Assembly (NCBI GenBank): GCA_965223255.1
Contig: CBDCWA010000004.1
Location: 434,001-498,000 of the forward strand
Direction of reading: 5' to 3'
Source of the DNA: CBDCWA01 sp965223255
GTDB lineage: Bacteria > Pseudomonadota > Alphaproteobacteria > Rhizobiales > Hyphomicrobiaceae
DNA length: 64,000 nucleotides
The notes below the pieces were generated by a model, which was given only the letters and a program-made list of their open reading frames with translations, made no database searches and was not told the DNA's origin. A program made the position numbers and the translations under genes. Every line of letters starts with the position of its first letter. Within the stretch, counting starts at the first letter, position 1. This document shows positions 45,257 to 54,018 of the stretch, piece after piece.

Positions 45257-45750
45257 GCAATTCACCCTTCTGGCAATTTTCGCTGCGCGTTTATCGCACC
45301 GAGGGTATCCCCGATGCCTGCATCGCCTTGCAGGACAATCATGGCGTTGATGTCAATGTCCTGCTCTATCTTTTGTGGCTCGCAAGCCAGGGGCGTCAGC
45401 TTGGCAAAGGCGACGTTGCCGGAATAATTGCATCGGTTGACAACTGGCGGCAGTCGGTCGTCGTACCGCTTAGAACGGCGCGCCGCTTCATGAAGGTGGC
45501 ACCTGCCAATCTCGCATCGCCAGAAACAGCAGCCCTGCGTGATAGGGTTAAGGCTGCCGAACTAGAAGCCGAACGCCTACAACAGGAGGCGTTGTTCGCC
45601 CATACACCGGCAAACGCCATAGGTGCTGCCTGTGCCGATAAGCGGCGTGCTGCCAACGATAACCTTTCACTGTATGCGGCTGCACTCGGTTGCGACTTCG
45701 AACCAGCCCCGACAGCCATCATCATCGACGCAGCTCTTGGTCAAGCCTGA
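45253..45750 (+). CDS. TIGR02444 family protein
   Basis: Protein of 165 residues matching the TIGR02444/DUF2390 family of unknown function: opening SPFWQFSLRVYRTEGIPDAC, then LQDNHGVDVNVLLYLLWLAS and WRQSVVVPLRTARRFMK. All helical and probably soluble. The GTG start overlaps the preceding hydrolase stop by four bases, so it is coupled to the monooxygenase-hydrolase unit here. The family is common in proteobacteria outside such clusters, so the link may be incidental. Confidence 0.83.
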   Translation: MSNSPFWQFSLRVYRTEGIPDACIALQDNHGVDVNVLLYLLWLASQGRQLGKGDVAGIIASVDNWRQSVVVPLRTARRFMKVAPANLASPETAALRDRVKAAELEAERLQQEALFAHTPANAIGAACADKRRAANDNLSLYAAALGCDFEPAPTAIIIDAALGQA

Positions 45751-45922
45751 AAATCAGGGCAAATCTATCCCTCGACTTGATCCGTAACACTGTATTGGAC
45801 TACACAAAGCGCTTGGCCAAATACCAAATTCGGATCAAGATCCGCGATAAGCCTTAGCCACCGTGCCGGCTTGCCAGGCCTCTGAGGTCCAACATCGATT
45901 TAAAACTTAAGGTGCACAACAG

Positions 45923-46528
45923 GTGAACACATCCCCCCAAAAGCGCATAATCATAGGCATGAGCGGCGCCTCCGGTGTTGTCTACGGCATTCGGACCCTG
46001 GAGTTCTTGCAGGAAACCGGGGTACATACCCACCTGGTTATGACCAAAGCTGCGGAAATGACGCTTGGCTATGAAACGGATTACAAAGCCAAAGACATTC
46101 GCGATTTAGCCCACGAAAGCCACCCAATCGGTGACATCGGGGCATCGATTTCATCCGGTTCGTTTCACACCGTAGGTATGCTTATCGTACCGTGTTCTAT
46201 TCGCACGATGAGTGAGATCGCTTCTGGCGTGACCGGCTCGCTGATCAGCCGCGCAGCAGATGTTGTGCTCAAAGAGCGTCGCCGCCTTGTGCTTGCCGTG
46301 CGCGAAACGCCGCTGCACACCGGCCACCTTCAAACAATGGTGAAACTGTCGGAGATGGGCGCCATAATCGCCCCCCTTATGCCGGCATTTTACACGCGTC
46401 CCGACAGCCTCGATGACATTATCAATCACTCCGTTGGCCGCCTTTTGGATCTATTCGATATTGATGTTGGCGCGGTAAAGCGTTGGAAAGTCAAAGGCGG
46501 GTCAGGCTTCAAGAACAATTCCAACTGA
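45923..46528 (+). CDS. ubiX: UbiX-type flavin prenyltransferase
   Basis: Makes prenylated FMN, cofactor of UbiD-family decarboxylases, from FMN and dimethylallyl phosphate. The 201 residues have the FMN-binding GMSGASGVVYGIRTLE opening, the conserved VPCSIRTMSEIASG loop and LAVRETPLHTGHL. Start is GTG with AAGG upstream. No UbiD partner is encoded in the window, so it may serve ubiquinone synthesis or an aromatic decarboxylase elsewhere. Close in-cluster paralogues of this type are often called PAD1 or BsdB. Confidence 0.92.
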   Translation: MNTSPQKRIIIGMSGASGVVYGIRTLEFLQETGVHTHLVMTKAAEMTLGYETDYKAKDIRDLAHESHPIGDIGASISSGSFHTVGMLIVPCSIRTMSEIASGVTGSLISRAADVVLKERRRLVLAVRETPLHTGHLQTMVKLSEMGAIIAPLMPAFYTRPDSLDDIINHSVGRLLDLFDIDVGAVKRWKVKGGSGFKNNSN

Positions 46529-46686
46529 CGCTGCCACAGTCTCGTAAAACAGCCTGGCGGCATCGCTGTGCGCCCAACCCGCTTGCGCTGCCCCGCCGTG
46601 CCAAATCATTTGCGCCGCTGTTGATCGCTCGTCACGCAACACCGCTTAGGGGCACCAAATCGACTTTCTTTTAGGCGAATACGCAA

Positions 46687-47865
46687 ATGCGCATGTCACT
46701 CGAGCTGCCTGACGGTCGGCTGTTCCCGCTCCTCGTAACGATGGCATTCGTGATGTGCGGCATGACCATTCCGTCTCCCGTCATTCCGCAATTTGCAACC
46801 ACATTGGCCGGTGATCCGGCTGTCGCCGGCCTTGCCGTTTCGCTCTTCGGCTTTGCCAGACTGATCACCAATGTCCCCGCCGGTGCCATTTCCGAACGCA
46901 CCGGGCGCCGCCCCCTCCTCGTGGCTGGGCCTGCCCTAATGGCGCTCTCAGCGATTATCGCCGCGCTATCGACCAACTTTACAGTCTTCATGATCTCACG
47001 CTTTGTTCTGGGCGTCGGCTCTGCCATTGCCATGACGATCATCATGACGGCGATTGCAGATCTCAGCACCAGCGAGAACCGCGGCCGCGCCATGGCCCTG
47101 GCGCAAGGCGCCGCCCTTTCCGGCTGGTCGATCGGGCCCAGCATCGGCGGGTTTGCAGCGGTGTTCGGCGGTTATCCCGCCCCGTTTTGGTTGCAGGGCG
47201 TGCTGATGGCGGCGGCAGCAATTACCATCCAGCTCTTTCAAGCCGAAACCCTCTCCCGCGATCAGGCCGCAAAGGCCAAGGCACATCCGGGATTTCTCCA
47301 CATGTTCCGAAGCCTTGGTTTTGTCGCCGCCTGTGTCGTGACATTCTCGATCTTTTTCGATCGCACTGCCCTATCACAGTATTTGATGCCGCTTGCCGGT
47401 GAACTGGTCTACGGCATTGACGCCGGCAAGATCGGAATTGCAATGACATTGATCGCCGTTGGCAACGCCAGCGTCCTGGTCGTGATCGGCTCATTAATCG
47501 ATCGCTTCGGTGCGATGCGCTGGTTGATTGTCGGCGGCATTATCACGGCTTCAGGGCTAATATTATTCGCAGCTGGTCAATCGGTTACGGCCTATCTCAT
47601 AGCCTCGGTGATTGTTGGCATCGGCACCGGATTTACAGGGCCTGCCTCAAGCGCATTTGCCGCGGATAAGGCCCCTCCCGGCCAGATGGGTGCAGCTCTG
47701 GGTGTTGTTCGCATGATCGGCGACAGTGCATTTGTCATTGGGCCAGCCCTGATGGCCCTGATCGTTGCGACACCGGGCCTTGGCATTCGCGCCGGTTTTG
47801 TTTTGGCAGCACTTCTCGGGCTTGGCTCTGTTGCGACCGCCGCATTCTTAGTGCGCAGACGCTAA
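46687..47865 (+). CDS. MFS family transporter
   Basis: Inner-membrane transporter of 392 residues with about 12 hydrophobic helices. The MFS loop 2-3 signature is in GAISERTGRRPLL and a related one in DRFGAMRW after helix 7. Helix 5 has GWSIGPSIGGF, typical of drug/aromatic-compound MFS subfamilies. It is the only transporter in the island and could import the pathway substrate or export a product. It ends 12 bases from a convergent gene. Confidence 0.9.
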   Translation: MRMSLELPDGRLFPLLVTMAFVMCGMTIPSPVIPQFATTLAGDPAVAGLAVSLFGFARLITNVPAGAISERTGRRPLLVAGPALMALSAIIAALSTNFTVFMISRFVLGVGSAIAMTIIMTAIADLSTSENRGRAMALAQGAALSGWSIGPSIGGFAAVFGGYPAPFWLQGVLMAAAAITIQLFQAETLSRDQAAKAKAHPGFLHMFRSLGFVAACVVTFSIFFDRTALSQYLMPLAGELVYGIDAGKIGIAMTLIAVGNASVLVVIGSLIDRFGAMRWLIVGGIITASGLILFAAGQSVTAYLIASVIVGIGTGFTGPASSAFAADKAPPGQMGAALGVVRMIGDSAFVIGPALMALIVATPGLGIRAGFVLAALLGLGSVATAAFLVRRR

Positions 47866-47877
47866 GACAATGCCAAC

Positions 47878-48420
47878 TCATGCAAACGGCGACTTGCCTG
47901 CATCTATATCGATATCAAACGCCACGCAGGTCATCGCAATAAAACTATAATACCCAATGATGCCGACCAGATCGACAATACCGACCTTGCCTAGCAAACC
48001 GAAAGTCCGATCATAAGTCTCCGCAGAAACGGCCCGGGTGGCATGCAATTCCACCGCAAAATCATACACCGCGGCCTGCGCCTCATCTTCGAACACAGGT
48101 CTCGCACCGGTCCGGATGGCCTCGACAATTTCCGGCGCCACACCCGCCTCAAGCGCAATCGGCCTATGCGATTCCCACTCATAATCCGCCTGCCACTGCG
48201 CTGCCGTCACGAGTATTGCAAGCTCCGACAACTTGGGCGACAGGCTGGAATGATAGCGGCAGAATGCACCGAAATGTTGCGCGCGATTGGCTAGTTCCGG
48301 GCTATTGATCCAAACCCTGAGCGGCCCCCCGACTTTGCCGCGGCTACCCGCGATCGCCTCGAAGGCATCGCGCTGCGCCGGCGACAAAGACTGTTCGTCG
48401 ATATCTTCAATGCGCGTCAT
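47878..48420 (-). CDS. Carboxymuconolactone decarboxylase family protein
   Basis: Helical protein of 180 residues in the CMD family (AhpD-like fold): PKLSELAILVTAAQWQADYEWESHRPIALEAGV carries the conserved Glu and His. Unlike the 36226 protein it lacks the CxxC pair, which argues against peroxidase activity and fits a lactone or keto-acid decarboxylase or an uncharacterised role. It is last in a minus-strand trio after the enolase-superfamily gene (15-base gap). Confidence 0.85.
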   Translation of the reverse strand: MTRIEDIDEQSLSPAQRDAFEAIAGSRGKVGGPLRVWINSPELANRAQHFGAFCRYHSSLSPKLSELAILVTAAQWQADYEWESHRPIALEAGVAPEIVEAIRTGARPVFEDEAQAAVYDFAVELHATRAVSAETYDRTFGLLGKVGIVDLVGIIGYYSFIAMTCVAFDIDIDAGKSPFA

Positions 48421-48435
48421 ACCCGATACACTCCC

Positions 48436-49539
48436 TCACGTCTCACGATACTTTTCGATTTTCTTCATATCGAGTTCGACCCCAAAACCCGGCCCGTCCG
48501 GCACGCAAAGCATGCCATCCTCAACCGCCAATCGACCAACAAAGCAATCATCCTGCAAGTGCTCAAAGAACTGCAGTTCGCTTGGCCATGGTTCCAAATA
48601 AGGATGCGCGGCCCGCAAATGCGCACGCGCCAGAACGCCAACTCGCGATTCCAAATCCGTACCAACAACCGCGGGAATATTGGCTGCTTCGCAAACGGCG
48701 ATGATCTTCAAGGCCTCCGTCAGGCCGGGCCGGCGCAGTTTGATACTGATCGCACCTGCCGCGCGATGAGAGATCAACTCGTACACCGAAGCCAAGCTAT
48801 CGGCATAAGAATCTGCCATCATTGGAATGGGCAAATCACGGGCCATGTCGGCCATACGCGCGATCGAAGTAAACCGGCAAGGGTCCTCCAGGAGCTCAAC
48901 ATTCGAGGCCTCAAGCAACGGGAACAGTCTACGCGCTTCGGCCTCGGAGTATGTCGTGTTCGCATCAACATAGATCACCACATCCTCACCGACATTGCGT
49001 CGGATCTCATGCACCATGTCGATATCTTCTATGGCCCGTTTCCAGACTTTTATTTTGAGCGATCGATAACCGCGTTCAACAGCTGCAACGGCATCCTTGA
49101 CCATCTCACCGGATGTGTTTCCGAACACCACTTTGGTCACCGGAATAGGCACGATCGGCCCGCCACCGAAAAGCCGCCAGGCCGGAACGCCAAGAGCCTT
49201 GGCCTTCAAATCCCAGTAGGCCACATCGATCAGCGCACGTGCCGATCGCGCCTGCCTGACGCGGCTCTTTTGCATGAGCCGCGGGATATCATCAATCTCC
49301 AGTCCAAGCAGGACCGGCTTGAAGAACGTCTGGATTTGATGATCGAGGATCGCAAGATCCGTGCCGTCGGACATCTCGGGCCGGGCATAAACCTCACTTA
49401 TCCCAATGAGCCCATTGGTGGTCTCAATCACCAAAATCAAATACGGGCAACCAGTATCGCGCACAGACCGCAGCCTGACCTCTGCACGATAAGGCAGCCG
49501 CACCCGGAAAGTCGTCAGGCGTGCAATCGGATCGCTCAT
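48436..49539 (-). CDS. Mandelate racemase / muconate lactonizing enzyme family protein
   Basis: Enolase-superfamily enzyme of 367 residues. The first catalytic Lys pair is in SLKIKVWKR (KxK), metal ligands in VIYVDANTTYS, VELLEDPC and MMADSYADS, and a second Lys in AISIKLRRPGL, which puts it in the muconate-lactonizing-enzyme subgroup. The reaction could be cycloisomerisation, dehydration or epimerisation. The ATG at 49539 gives MSDPIARLTTFRV; a longer frame to 49629 adds unconserved residues. It sits between the decarboxylase-like and CMD genes. Confidence 0.88.
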   Translation of the reverse strand: MSDPIARLTTFRVRLPYRAEVRLRSVRDTGCPYLILVIETTNGLIGISEVYARPEMSDGTDLAILDHQIQTFFKPVLLGLEIDDIPRLMQKSRVRQARSARALIDVAYWDLKAKALGVPAWRLFGGGPIVPIPVTKVVFGNTSGEMVKDAVAAVERGYRSLKIKVWKRAIEDIDMVHEIRRNVGEDVVIYVDANTTYSEAEARRLFPLLEASNVELLEDPCRFTSIARMADMARDLPIPMMADSYADSLASVYELISHRAAGAISIKLRRPGLTEALKIIAVCEAANIPAVVGTDLESRVGVLARAHLRAAHPYLEPWPSELQFFEHLQDDCFVGRLAVEDGMLCVPDGPGFGVELDMKKIEKYRET

Positions 49540-49571
49540 TGTCGATCGCCTCTTGGCAATGTCGGGCCCAA

Positions 49572-50573
49572 TTAAAGCTCCATGGTACTTGCTGCAAATA
49601 GCTCTTCGAGCTCCACCTTGCGCGCGCACAAACCCTGCTCATAGACATATTGGGTAATAGTCTCGACCACCTTGCGCGAGCCCTTCAGCCCATAGCATTT
49701 TGGATCCGCATCAATCGCAGCTTGCGCCATTTTTGGGTCGATCAGCCCTGTTTCCAGATAGGGCTTGAAGATCTGTTTGGCTTCTTCTTCCTGCATCTTC
49801 TTGGCATCTAAAAACGTGGAGTAAAGGTTGAGCGCAACCCAAGGATATTTTTCGTGTATTTCGCGTTTCAACACGATGGCATGATTAATCGGGTAGATGC
49901 CGGTTTTTTTGAAGTAGCGCTCCTGCTCTGCCTGCATGTCTGAGAATAGACGGCGCACAGGCAGATCAGAAATCTCAATGCGGCTGCGATCGACAAGGTT
50001 GGGGTCCGTCAGATACAAGAGCGTCGCATCGAGTTCCTTTTTCATGAGCATTTCGCCGATGTTCGTCGACTGCGGAATTTGATGCACCGTCACCCCTGGC
50101 GGCGCTTTGAACCCGGTTGCGCCGCCATGGCTCATCTCAGGCGGTCGCTCCATAAAAAATTCCATATCTTTTGGCGCGACCCCAAACTCATGCTCAAGAA
50201 TTCCGCGTGACCATATCGCTGAAGTTTGCTGATACTCCGGCACCCCGACCCGTTTGCCCTTCAGGTCCTGAGGTGTTTCAATTCCGCTATCATTGTGAAC
50301 AAGAATACGTGTGTGAAAGAACATTCGCGCGGAATAGACTGGAATTGCCACCCAATCCTTGATCCCTGCCGCCGTCGCAATGGTCAACGAAGACAGCGAC
50401 ATCTCGGAAATATCAAATTCCTTGAAGTGCAACTGGCGCCAGAACATTTCCGAGGGATGAAGGGCCGTCGCCAACAGCCGAATGGCTTTCGGCGAAACCC
50501 GACCCTCGATAATCGGCCGTGTTCGTTCATTGTTCGGAAGTGCTATGCTGAGTTCAAGTCGTTCGCCGGCCAT
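49572..50573 (-). CDS. 4,5-dihydroxyphthalate decarboxylase-like protein (periplasmic-binding-protein fold)
   Basis: Protein of 333 residues related to Pht5/OphC 4,5-dihydroxyphthalate decarboxylase: ELSIALPNNERTRPIIEGRV opening, FDISEMSLSSL, and DLKGKRVGVPEYQQTSAIWSRGIL. The fold is that of NMT1/ABC substrate-binding proteins, but there is no signal peptide, so it acts in the cytoplasm. Many catabolic clusters hold such genes with untested activity. It heads a minus-strand trio and is divergent from the alcohol dehydrogenase gene. Confidence 0.83.
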   Translation of the reverse strand: MAGERLELSIALPNNERTRPIIEGRVSPKAIRLLATALHPSEMFWRQLHFKEFDISEMSLSSLTIATAAGIKDWVAIPVYSARMFFHTRILVHNDSGIETPQDLKGKRVGVPEYQQTSAIWSRGILEHEFGVAPKDMEFFMERPPEMSHGGATGFKAPPGVTVHQIPQSTNIGEMLMKKELDATLLYLTDPNLVDRSRIEISDLPVRRLFSDMQAEQERYFKKTGIYPINHAIVLKREIHEKYPWVALNLYSTFLDAKKMQEEEAKQIFKPYLETGLIDPKMAQAAIDADPKCYGLKGSRKVVETITQYVYEQGLCARKVELEELFAASTMEL

Positions 50574-50654
50574 TGCGCAGGTTTCCTCTTGTGGTTTCGC
50601 CGTATTGGTGTCCAGATTAGAGCGATGAGGACGCCACGTCGATAGGCGACTCGC

Positions 50655-50664
50655 TGGCGCGCCA
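50655..50664. promoter_or_regulatory. Perfect 10-base palindrome upstream of the alcohol dehydrogenase gene
   Basis: TGGCGCGCCA lies 21 bases before the ATG at 50686, in the divergent region with the decarboxylase-like gene. Its TGGCGC half-site matches the arms of the palindrome at 43130-43146. Operator function is a guess. Confidence 0.3.
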
Positions 50665-50685
50665 ACAGATCAGAGGACCGAGCCA

Positions 50686-51795
50686 ATGGCCAACACCACC
50701 ACCCTCGCCGCAGTCATGACCAAACCGCTTCAAACCGAGCTGCGCGAGCTGCCGCTACCAGAGATCGGTGAAGACGAGGGCCTTTTGCGGATCGTGGTCA
50801 ACGGTATCTGTTCGAGCGACTGGAAAATGTACAATCGCGAGGCCCCCGGCCCACGCATTCTCGGCCATGAGATGATTGGCACCATTGAAAAGATCGGTAA
50901 AGCCGCGGCCTACCGCTGGGGTGTCGATGAAGGCGATCTGGTGGCACTCGAGGAATATTTGCCGTGTGGGCACTGTGAGTATTGTCGGTCCGGTGAAATA
51001 CGCTCCTGCCTGGCCACCGATCAGACACGCCCGGGCGCCATTCGCTATGGTTCGACACCGCTCACGACGGCCCCCGCGCTATGGGGCGGCTATAGCCAAT
51101 ATGTCTACATGCCACCGCGAACTGTCGTCCATCGCGTACCAGACGGCGTTGCACCTCACGTTGCCGCCATGTGTCTGCCAATCGGCAATGGCTTCCAATG
51201 GGCCTTTCTTGATGGCAAGGCTGGTCCGGGCAAAACGGTGGTCATCCAGGGCCCCGGCCAGCAAGGCCTTGGCTGCGTCTTGGCAGCGGCCGTGGCAGGA
51301 GCAGAACGCATTATAGTCTCAGGGCTCAGCGGTGACGAAGAACGTTTCACGCTCGCCAAGGCATTGGGCGCTCATCACACCGTCGCCGTCGACAAAGATG
51401 ATCTCCTTGAAGTGGTCTCGGACTTGACGGTTGGGCGGATGGCGGATTTGGTTATCGACACCAGCGGTGCCGGTCCCTCCAACACCAATCCATCGCTGCA
51501 ACTGTTGCGTAAGCGTTCGATCTTTCTTGCCATATCCCGGTTCGGCTCTGTCAAAGACTTCGACATGGACCGCGTAATTTCCAACCAGTTACTTGTCCGC
51601 GGCACGCGCGGTCACAGCTATCAGGCAGTTGAACTGGCCCTAAACGCAATGGCATCGGGGCGTTATCCGATTGAGCTCATGTCGAGCGCTGTTATGGGAC
51701 TTTCGGAGGTTGACTATGCCTTGCGCACCGCCGGCGGCAAAACCGACACCCGCGCCATTCACATCTCCATAGATCCCTGGCGATCGGTCGATTGA
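50686..51795 (+). CDS. Zinc-dependent alcohol dehydrogenase (MDR family)
   Basis: Medium-chain dehydrogenase of 369 residues. Catalytic-zinc Cys is in GICSSDWKMY, His/Glu in LGHEMIGTIEKIG, and the four-Cys structural-zinc lobe is CGHCEYCRSGEIRSC. The nucleotide-binding motif is GPGQQGLGCVLAA. It probably oxidises an alcohol or reduces an aldehyde from the pathway; the substrate is unknown. It appears to be monocistronic. Confidence 0.9.
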   Translation: MANTTTLAAVMTKPLQTELRELPLPEIGEDEGLLRIVVNGICSSDWKMYNREAPGPRILGHEMIGTIEKIGKAAAYRWGVDEGDLVALEEYLPCGHCEYCRSGEIRSCLATDQTRPGAIRYGSTPLTTAPALWGGYSQYVYMPPRTVVHRVPDGVAPHVAAMCLPIGNGFQWAFLDGKAGPGKTVVIQGPGQQGLGCVLAAAVAGAERIIVSGLSGDEERFTLAKALGAHHTVAVDKDDLLEVVSDLTVGRMADLVIDTSGAGPSNTNPSLQLLRKRSIFLAISRFGSVKDFDMDRVISNQLLVRGTRGHSYQAVELALNAMASGRYPIELMSSAVMGLSEVDYALRTAGGKTDTRAIHISIDPWRSVD

Positions 51796-52171
51796 GCCAA
51801 TTTTCTCCTGACATGACTTAGAACGCGGCAAGGTTAATCGCCCTGTCTGCAAACGCGCCACCCAAGCCAGAGGCGCGTAGGGGCACGACACCGAGCCAGC
51901 GCTTGCCGCAGCCGATCAGATCCGGACAACAAAAAAAATAAATTTAGGTTTGAACCCCTGATCTGTTCCAAACGACACAATCCATGATCGTCGTGCTTCA
52001 AGCCGACCCCGCCTAGCGGGATTAAACCTAACGCACAAAGACGATCGATACGAAACCACGGGCAACTCTATGGATCAAATCAGAATCTTCCCGACTCCGA
52101 TTCAATACAGGTTGCTCGAGCGGCTCGAAACCGAGCCGACCTTCGCAACATTTCAAATTACGAGGTTTCCC
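51796..52171. other. Intergenic region
   Basis: This 376-base stretch precedes the small exported protein gene. It holds an A-rich run near 51930 and a weak hairpin CCCGC/GCGGG near 52010. An in-frame extension of the next gene back to 52070 has no ribosome site or signal-peptide logic and is not used. Confidence 0.4.
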
Positions 52172-52453
52172 ATGTCTGCATCTGCTAGCAAAAACCTAAT
52201 CCGCGCATCTCTTATCGCATTGGCCGGCGGCCTATTGATGTCCAGCTCTGCAATGGCCGCCTGTGGCCCGGGTTACAAACCGGTCAAATGGCAGAATTCC
52301 GGCAACACCGTCTGCGTCCTTGACGCGGCTGCCGGCAATAACACTTTGGCCACGCCGACAACCGGGCCAGGGCCGACCGCAAGCAAGAGACCACGCCGCC
52401 TGCAGATCAAGAAGGCAAAGCGCCGGATAAAGCTGCGCCGTCGGCACAAATAA
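52172..52453 (+). CDS. Small exported protein with highly basic tail
   Basis: Unrecognised 93-residue protein. A clear signal peptide (about 1-29, SLIALAGGLLMSSSAMA-A) is followed by CGPGYKPVKWQNSGNTVCVL with two Cys that may pair, a short Ala/Thr/Pro linker, and a C-terminal stretch of about 22 residues with 14 Arg/Lys (from SKRPRR to the end). GAGG lies before the ATG, which fixes the start. A role in binding an anionic surface such as LPS, DNA or peptidoglycan is possible but speculative. Confidence 0.7.
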   Translation: MSASASKNLIRASLIALAGGLLMSSSAMAACGPGYKPVKWQNSGNTVCVLDAAAGNNTLATPTTGPGPTASKRPRRLQIKKAKRRIKLRRRHK

Positions 52454-52552
52454 TGCGGGCGCGATAGCCTCACCGCCGGGGAAACCACTGGATCACTTGC
52501 ATTAGGCTGGATCGTAACGCTCGCAGGTGATCACCCACCGCACAACCATACG

Positions 52553-52600
52553 CCATCCCGCATCAATTCGACCTCGCTCCGAAACGACAATGCGGGATGG
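52553..52600. repeat. 11-base inverted repeat between convergent genes
   Basis: CCATCCCGCAT (52553-52563) and ATGCGGGATGG (52590-52600) are perfect inverted arms around a 26-base loop. It sits between the small exported gene and coxS and may terminate or stabilise transcripts; no T-tract follows. Confidence 0.5.
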
Positions 52601-52652
52601 TGATGCTCAGTAGAATGGTTTGGCCTAAGTGCAAACTGCGAACAGTCGAGCA

Positions 52653-53147
52653 TTAGGCGGCATTGCGCTCGCGGATCACTTTTGCAGCAGCCAGGGCCGC
52701 ATCAACGATCGACTCATAGCCGGTGCAGCGGCAAATATTGCCAGAGATCACTTCGCGGATTTCTTTCTCATTCAAATCCGGGTTCTCTTCCAATGCCGAC
52801 ACCAACGTCATCAACATTCCCGGCGTACAAAACCCGCATTGCAGCCCATAGTGATCCATAAACGCTTGCTGGATCGGATGCAGGTTATCTTGCGCATCAG
52901 CGAGCCCTTCAACCGTTTTGACGTCCGCTCCGTCCGCTTGCACGGCCAGCATCAAACAGGAGCGTGCCGGCACCCCATCAACGATCACGGTGCAAGCCCC
53001 GCACACACCATGCTCGCAGCCAAGATGCGTCCCCGTCAGCCCTAATTCGCCGCGCAAAAAATCTGCCAGATGAAAGCGATGACTAACCTCACGCTCATAA
53101 CTTTGACCATTGACGGTCAATTTGATTTTCTTGGTTGGGTCCATCAC
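52653..53147 (-). CDS. [2Fe-2S] subunit of a molybdenum hydroxylase (CoxS-like)
   Basis: Electron-transfer subunit of xanthine-oxidase-type enzymes, 164 residues. The plant-type cluster motif CEHGVCGACTVIVDG plus a later Cys binds the first cluster, and CGFCTPGML with CRCTGY binds the second. It overlaps the CoxM gene by four bases (ATGA). The molybdopterin large subunit that would complete the enzyme is not adjacent or anywhere in the window. Confidence 0.92.
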   Translation of the reverse strand: MMDPTKKIKLTVNGQSYEREVSHRFHLADFLRGELGLTGTHLGCEHGVCGACTVIVDGVPARSCLMLAVQADGADVKTVEGLADAQDNLHPIQQAFMDHYGLQCGFCTPGMLMTLVSALEENPDLNEKEIREVISGNICRCTGYESIVDAALAAAKVIRERNAA

Positions 53148-54013
53148 TTTCCCCCTTGCGCACGCTCTGCCGCAGCCACCAGCGCGCGGCGCACCAAAGT
53201 CGCCGAAACCTGACGGCGATAGTCAGACGAAAAGTGCACGTCTTCGATGGCGTCAAGAGCGCGGGCATGCTCGGCTGCCGCCTTGAACGTTTCGAGATCC
53301 GCCTTTTGGCCAACCAACATCTGTTCCGCGGCGCTCAAACGCACCGGCGCGACCTCGGCGCCGAACACCACGATGGCTGCCTCCTTGATTGAGCCATCGC
53401 CACCGATATCCATCAGGACGCCACTGCCCGCAATGGCAAAATCACCATGCCGGCGCGCCAATTCCAGGAAGCAGAAAGCCTTCATGTTGTCCTTGAGCGG
53501 CAATTTCACTTTGACCAGGAATTCGTCCGGCTCAAGCGCTGGTGTCATATAAGCGACGAACCAATCTTTAGCGGCCACCTCACGCATGCCGCGCTTGCTT
53601 TGCACCACCATGATGCCATCATAAAGCGCAACAATGGCTGGAAGTTCCGCTGCTGGATCAAGATGGCTGAGGCTGCCGCCGATTGTCCCCCGGCTGCGCG
53701 TTGCAACATGGCCGACCCAATGCAACGCCTCTTGCATAATCGGTATCTTTTCACTGATGATCTTATCGCGTTTCAAGGTTCGCTGTCGGGTCATCGCGCC
53801 GATTTCCAGCACGTCATTGGCCACGGAAATGCCATCAAGCCCGGCCACCCGATTGAGATCAATGACGTTGTCAGCAAACACATAGCGCATGTTCAGCATT
53901 GGCATAAGCGACTGACCACCGGCCAGGAGCTTTGGCATCTCGACTTCCGAGAGCAGCGTGGCGACTTCATCGACGGTAGACGGCGAATGATAGGTAAATG
54001 GCGCTGGTTTCAT
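53144..54013 (-). CDS. FAD-binding subunit of a molybdenum hydroxylase (CoxM-like)
   Basis: Medium subunit of 289 residues passing electrons from the iron-sulfur subunit to FAD. The FAD motifs are LAGGQSLMPMLNMR (about 31-44) and GTIGGSLSHLDPAAELP (about 108-124); the C-terminal domain (from about 175) is the CO-dehydrogenase flavoprotein type. It is the middle gene of the coxG-coxM-coxS order, with a 5-base gap from coxG. Confidence 0.92.
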   Translation of the reverse strand: MKPAPFTYHSPSTVDEVATLLSEVEMPKLLAGGQSLMPMLNMRYVFADNVIDLNRVAGLDGISVANDVLEIGAMTRQRTLKRDKIISEKIPIMQEALHWVGHVATRSRGTIGGSLSHLDPAAELPAIVALYDGIMVVQSKRGMREVAAKDWFVAYMTPALEPDEFLVKVKLPLKDNMKAFCFLELARRHGDFAIAGSGVLMDIGGDGSIKEAAIVVFGAEVAPVRLSAAEQMLVGQKADLETFKAAAEHARALDAIEDVHFSSDYRRQVSATLVRRALVAAAERAQGGK

Positions 54014-54018
54014 CCCAG

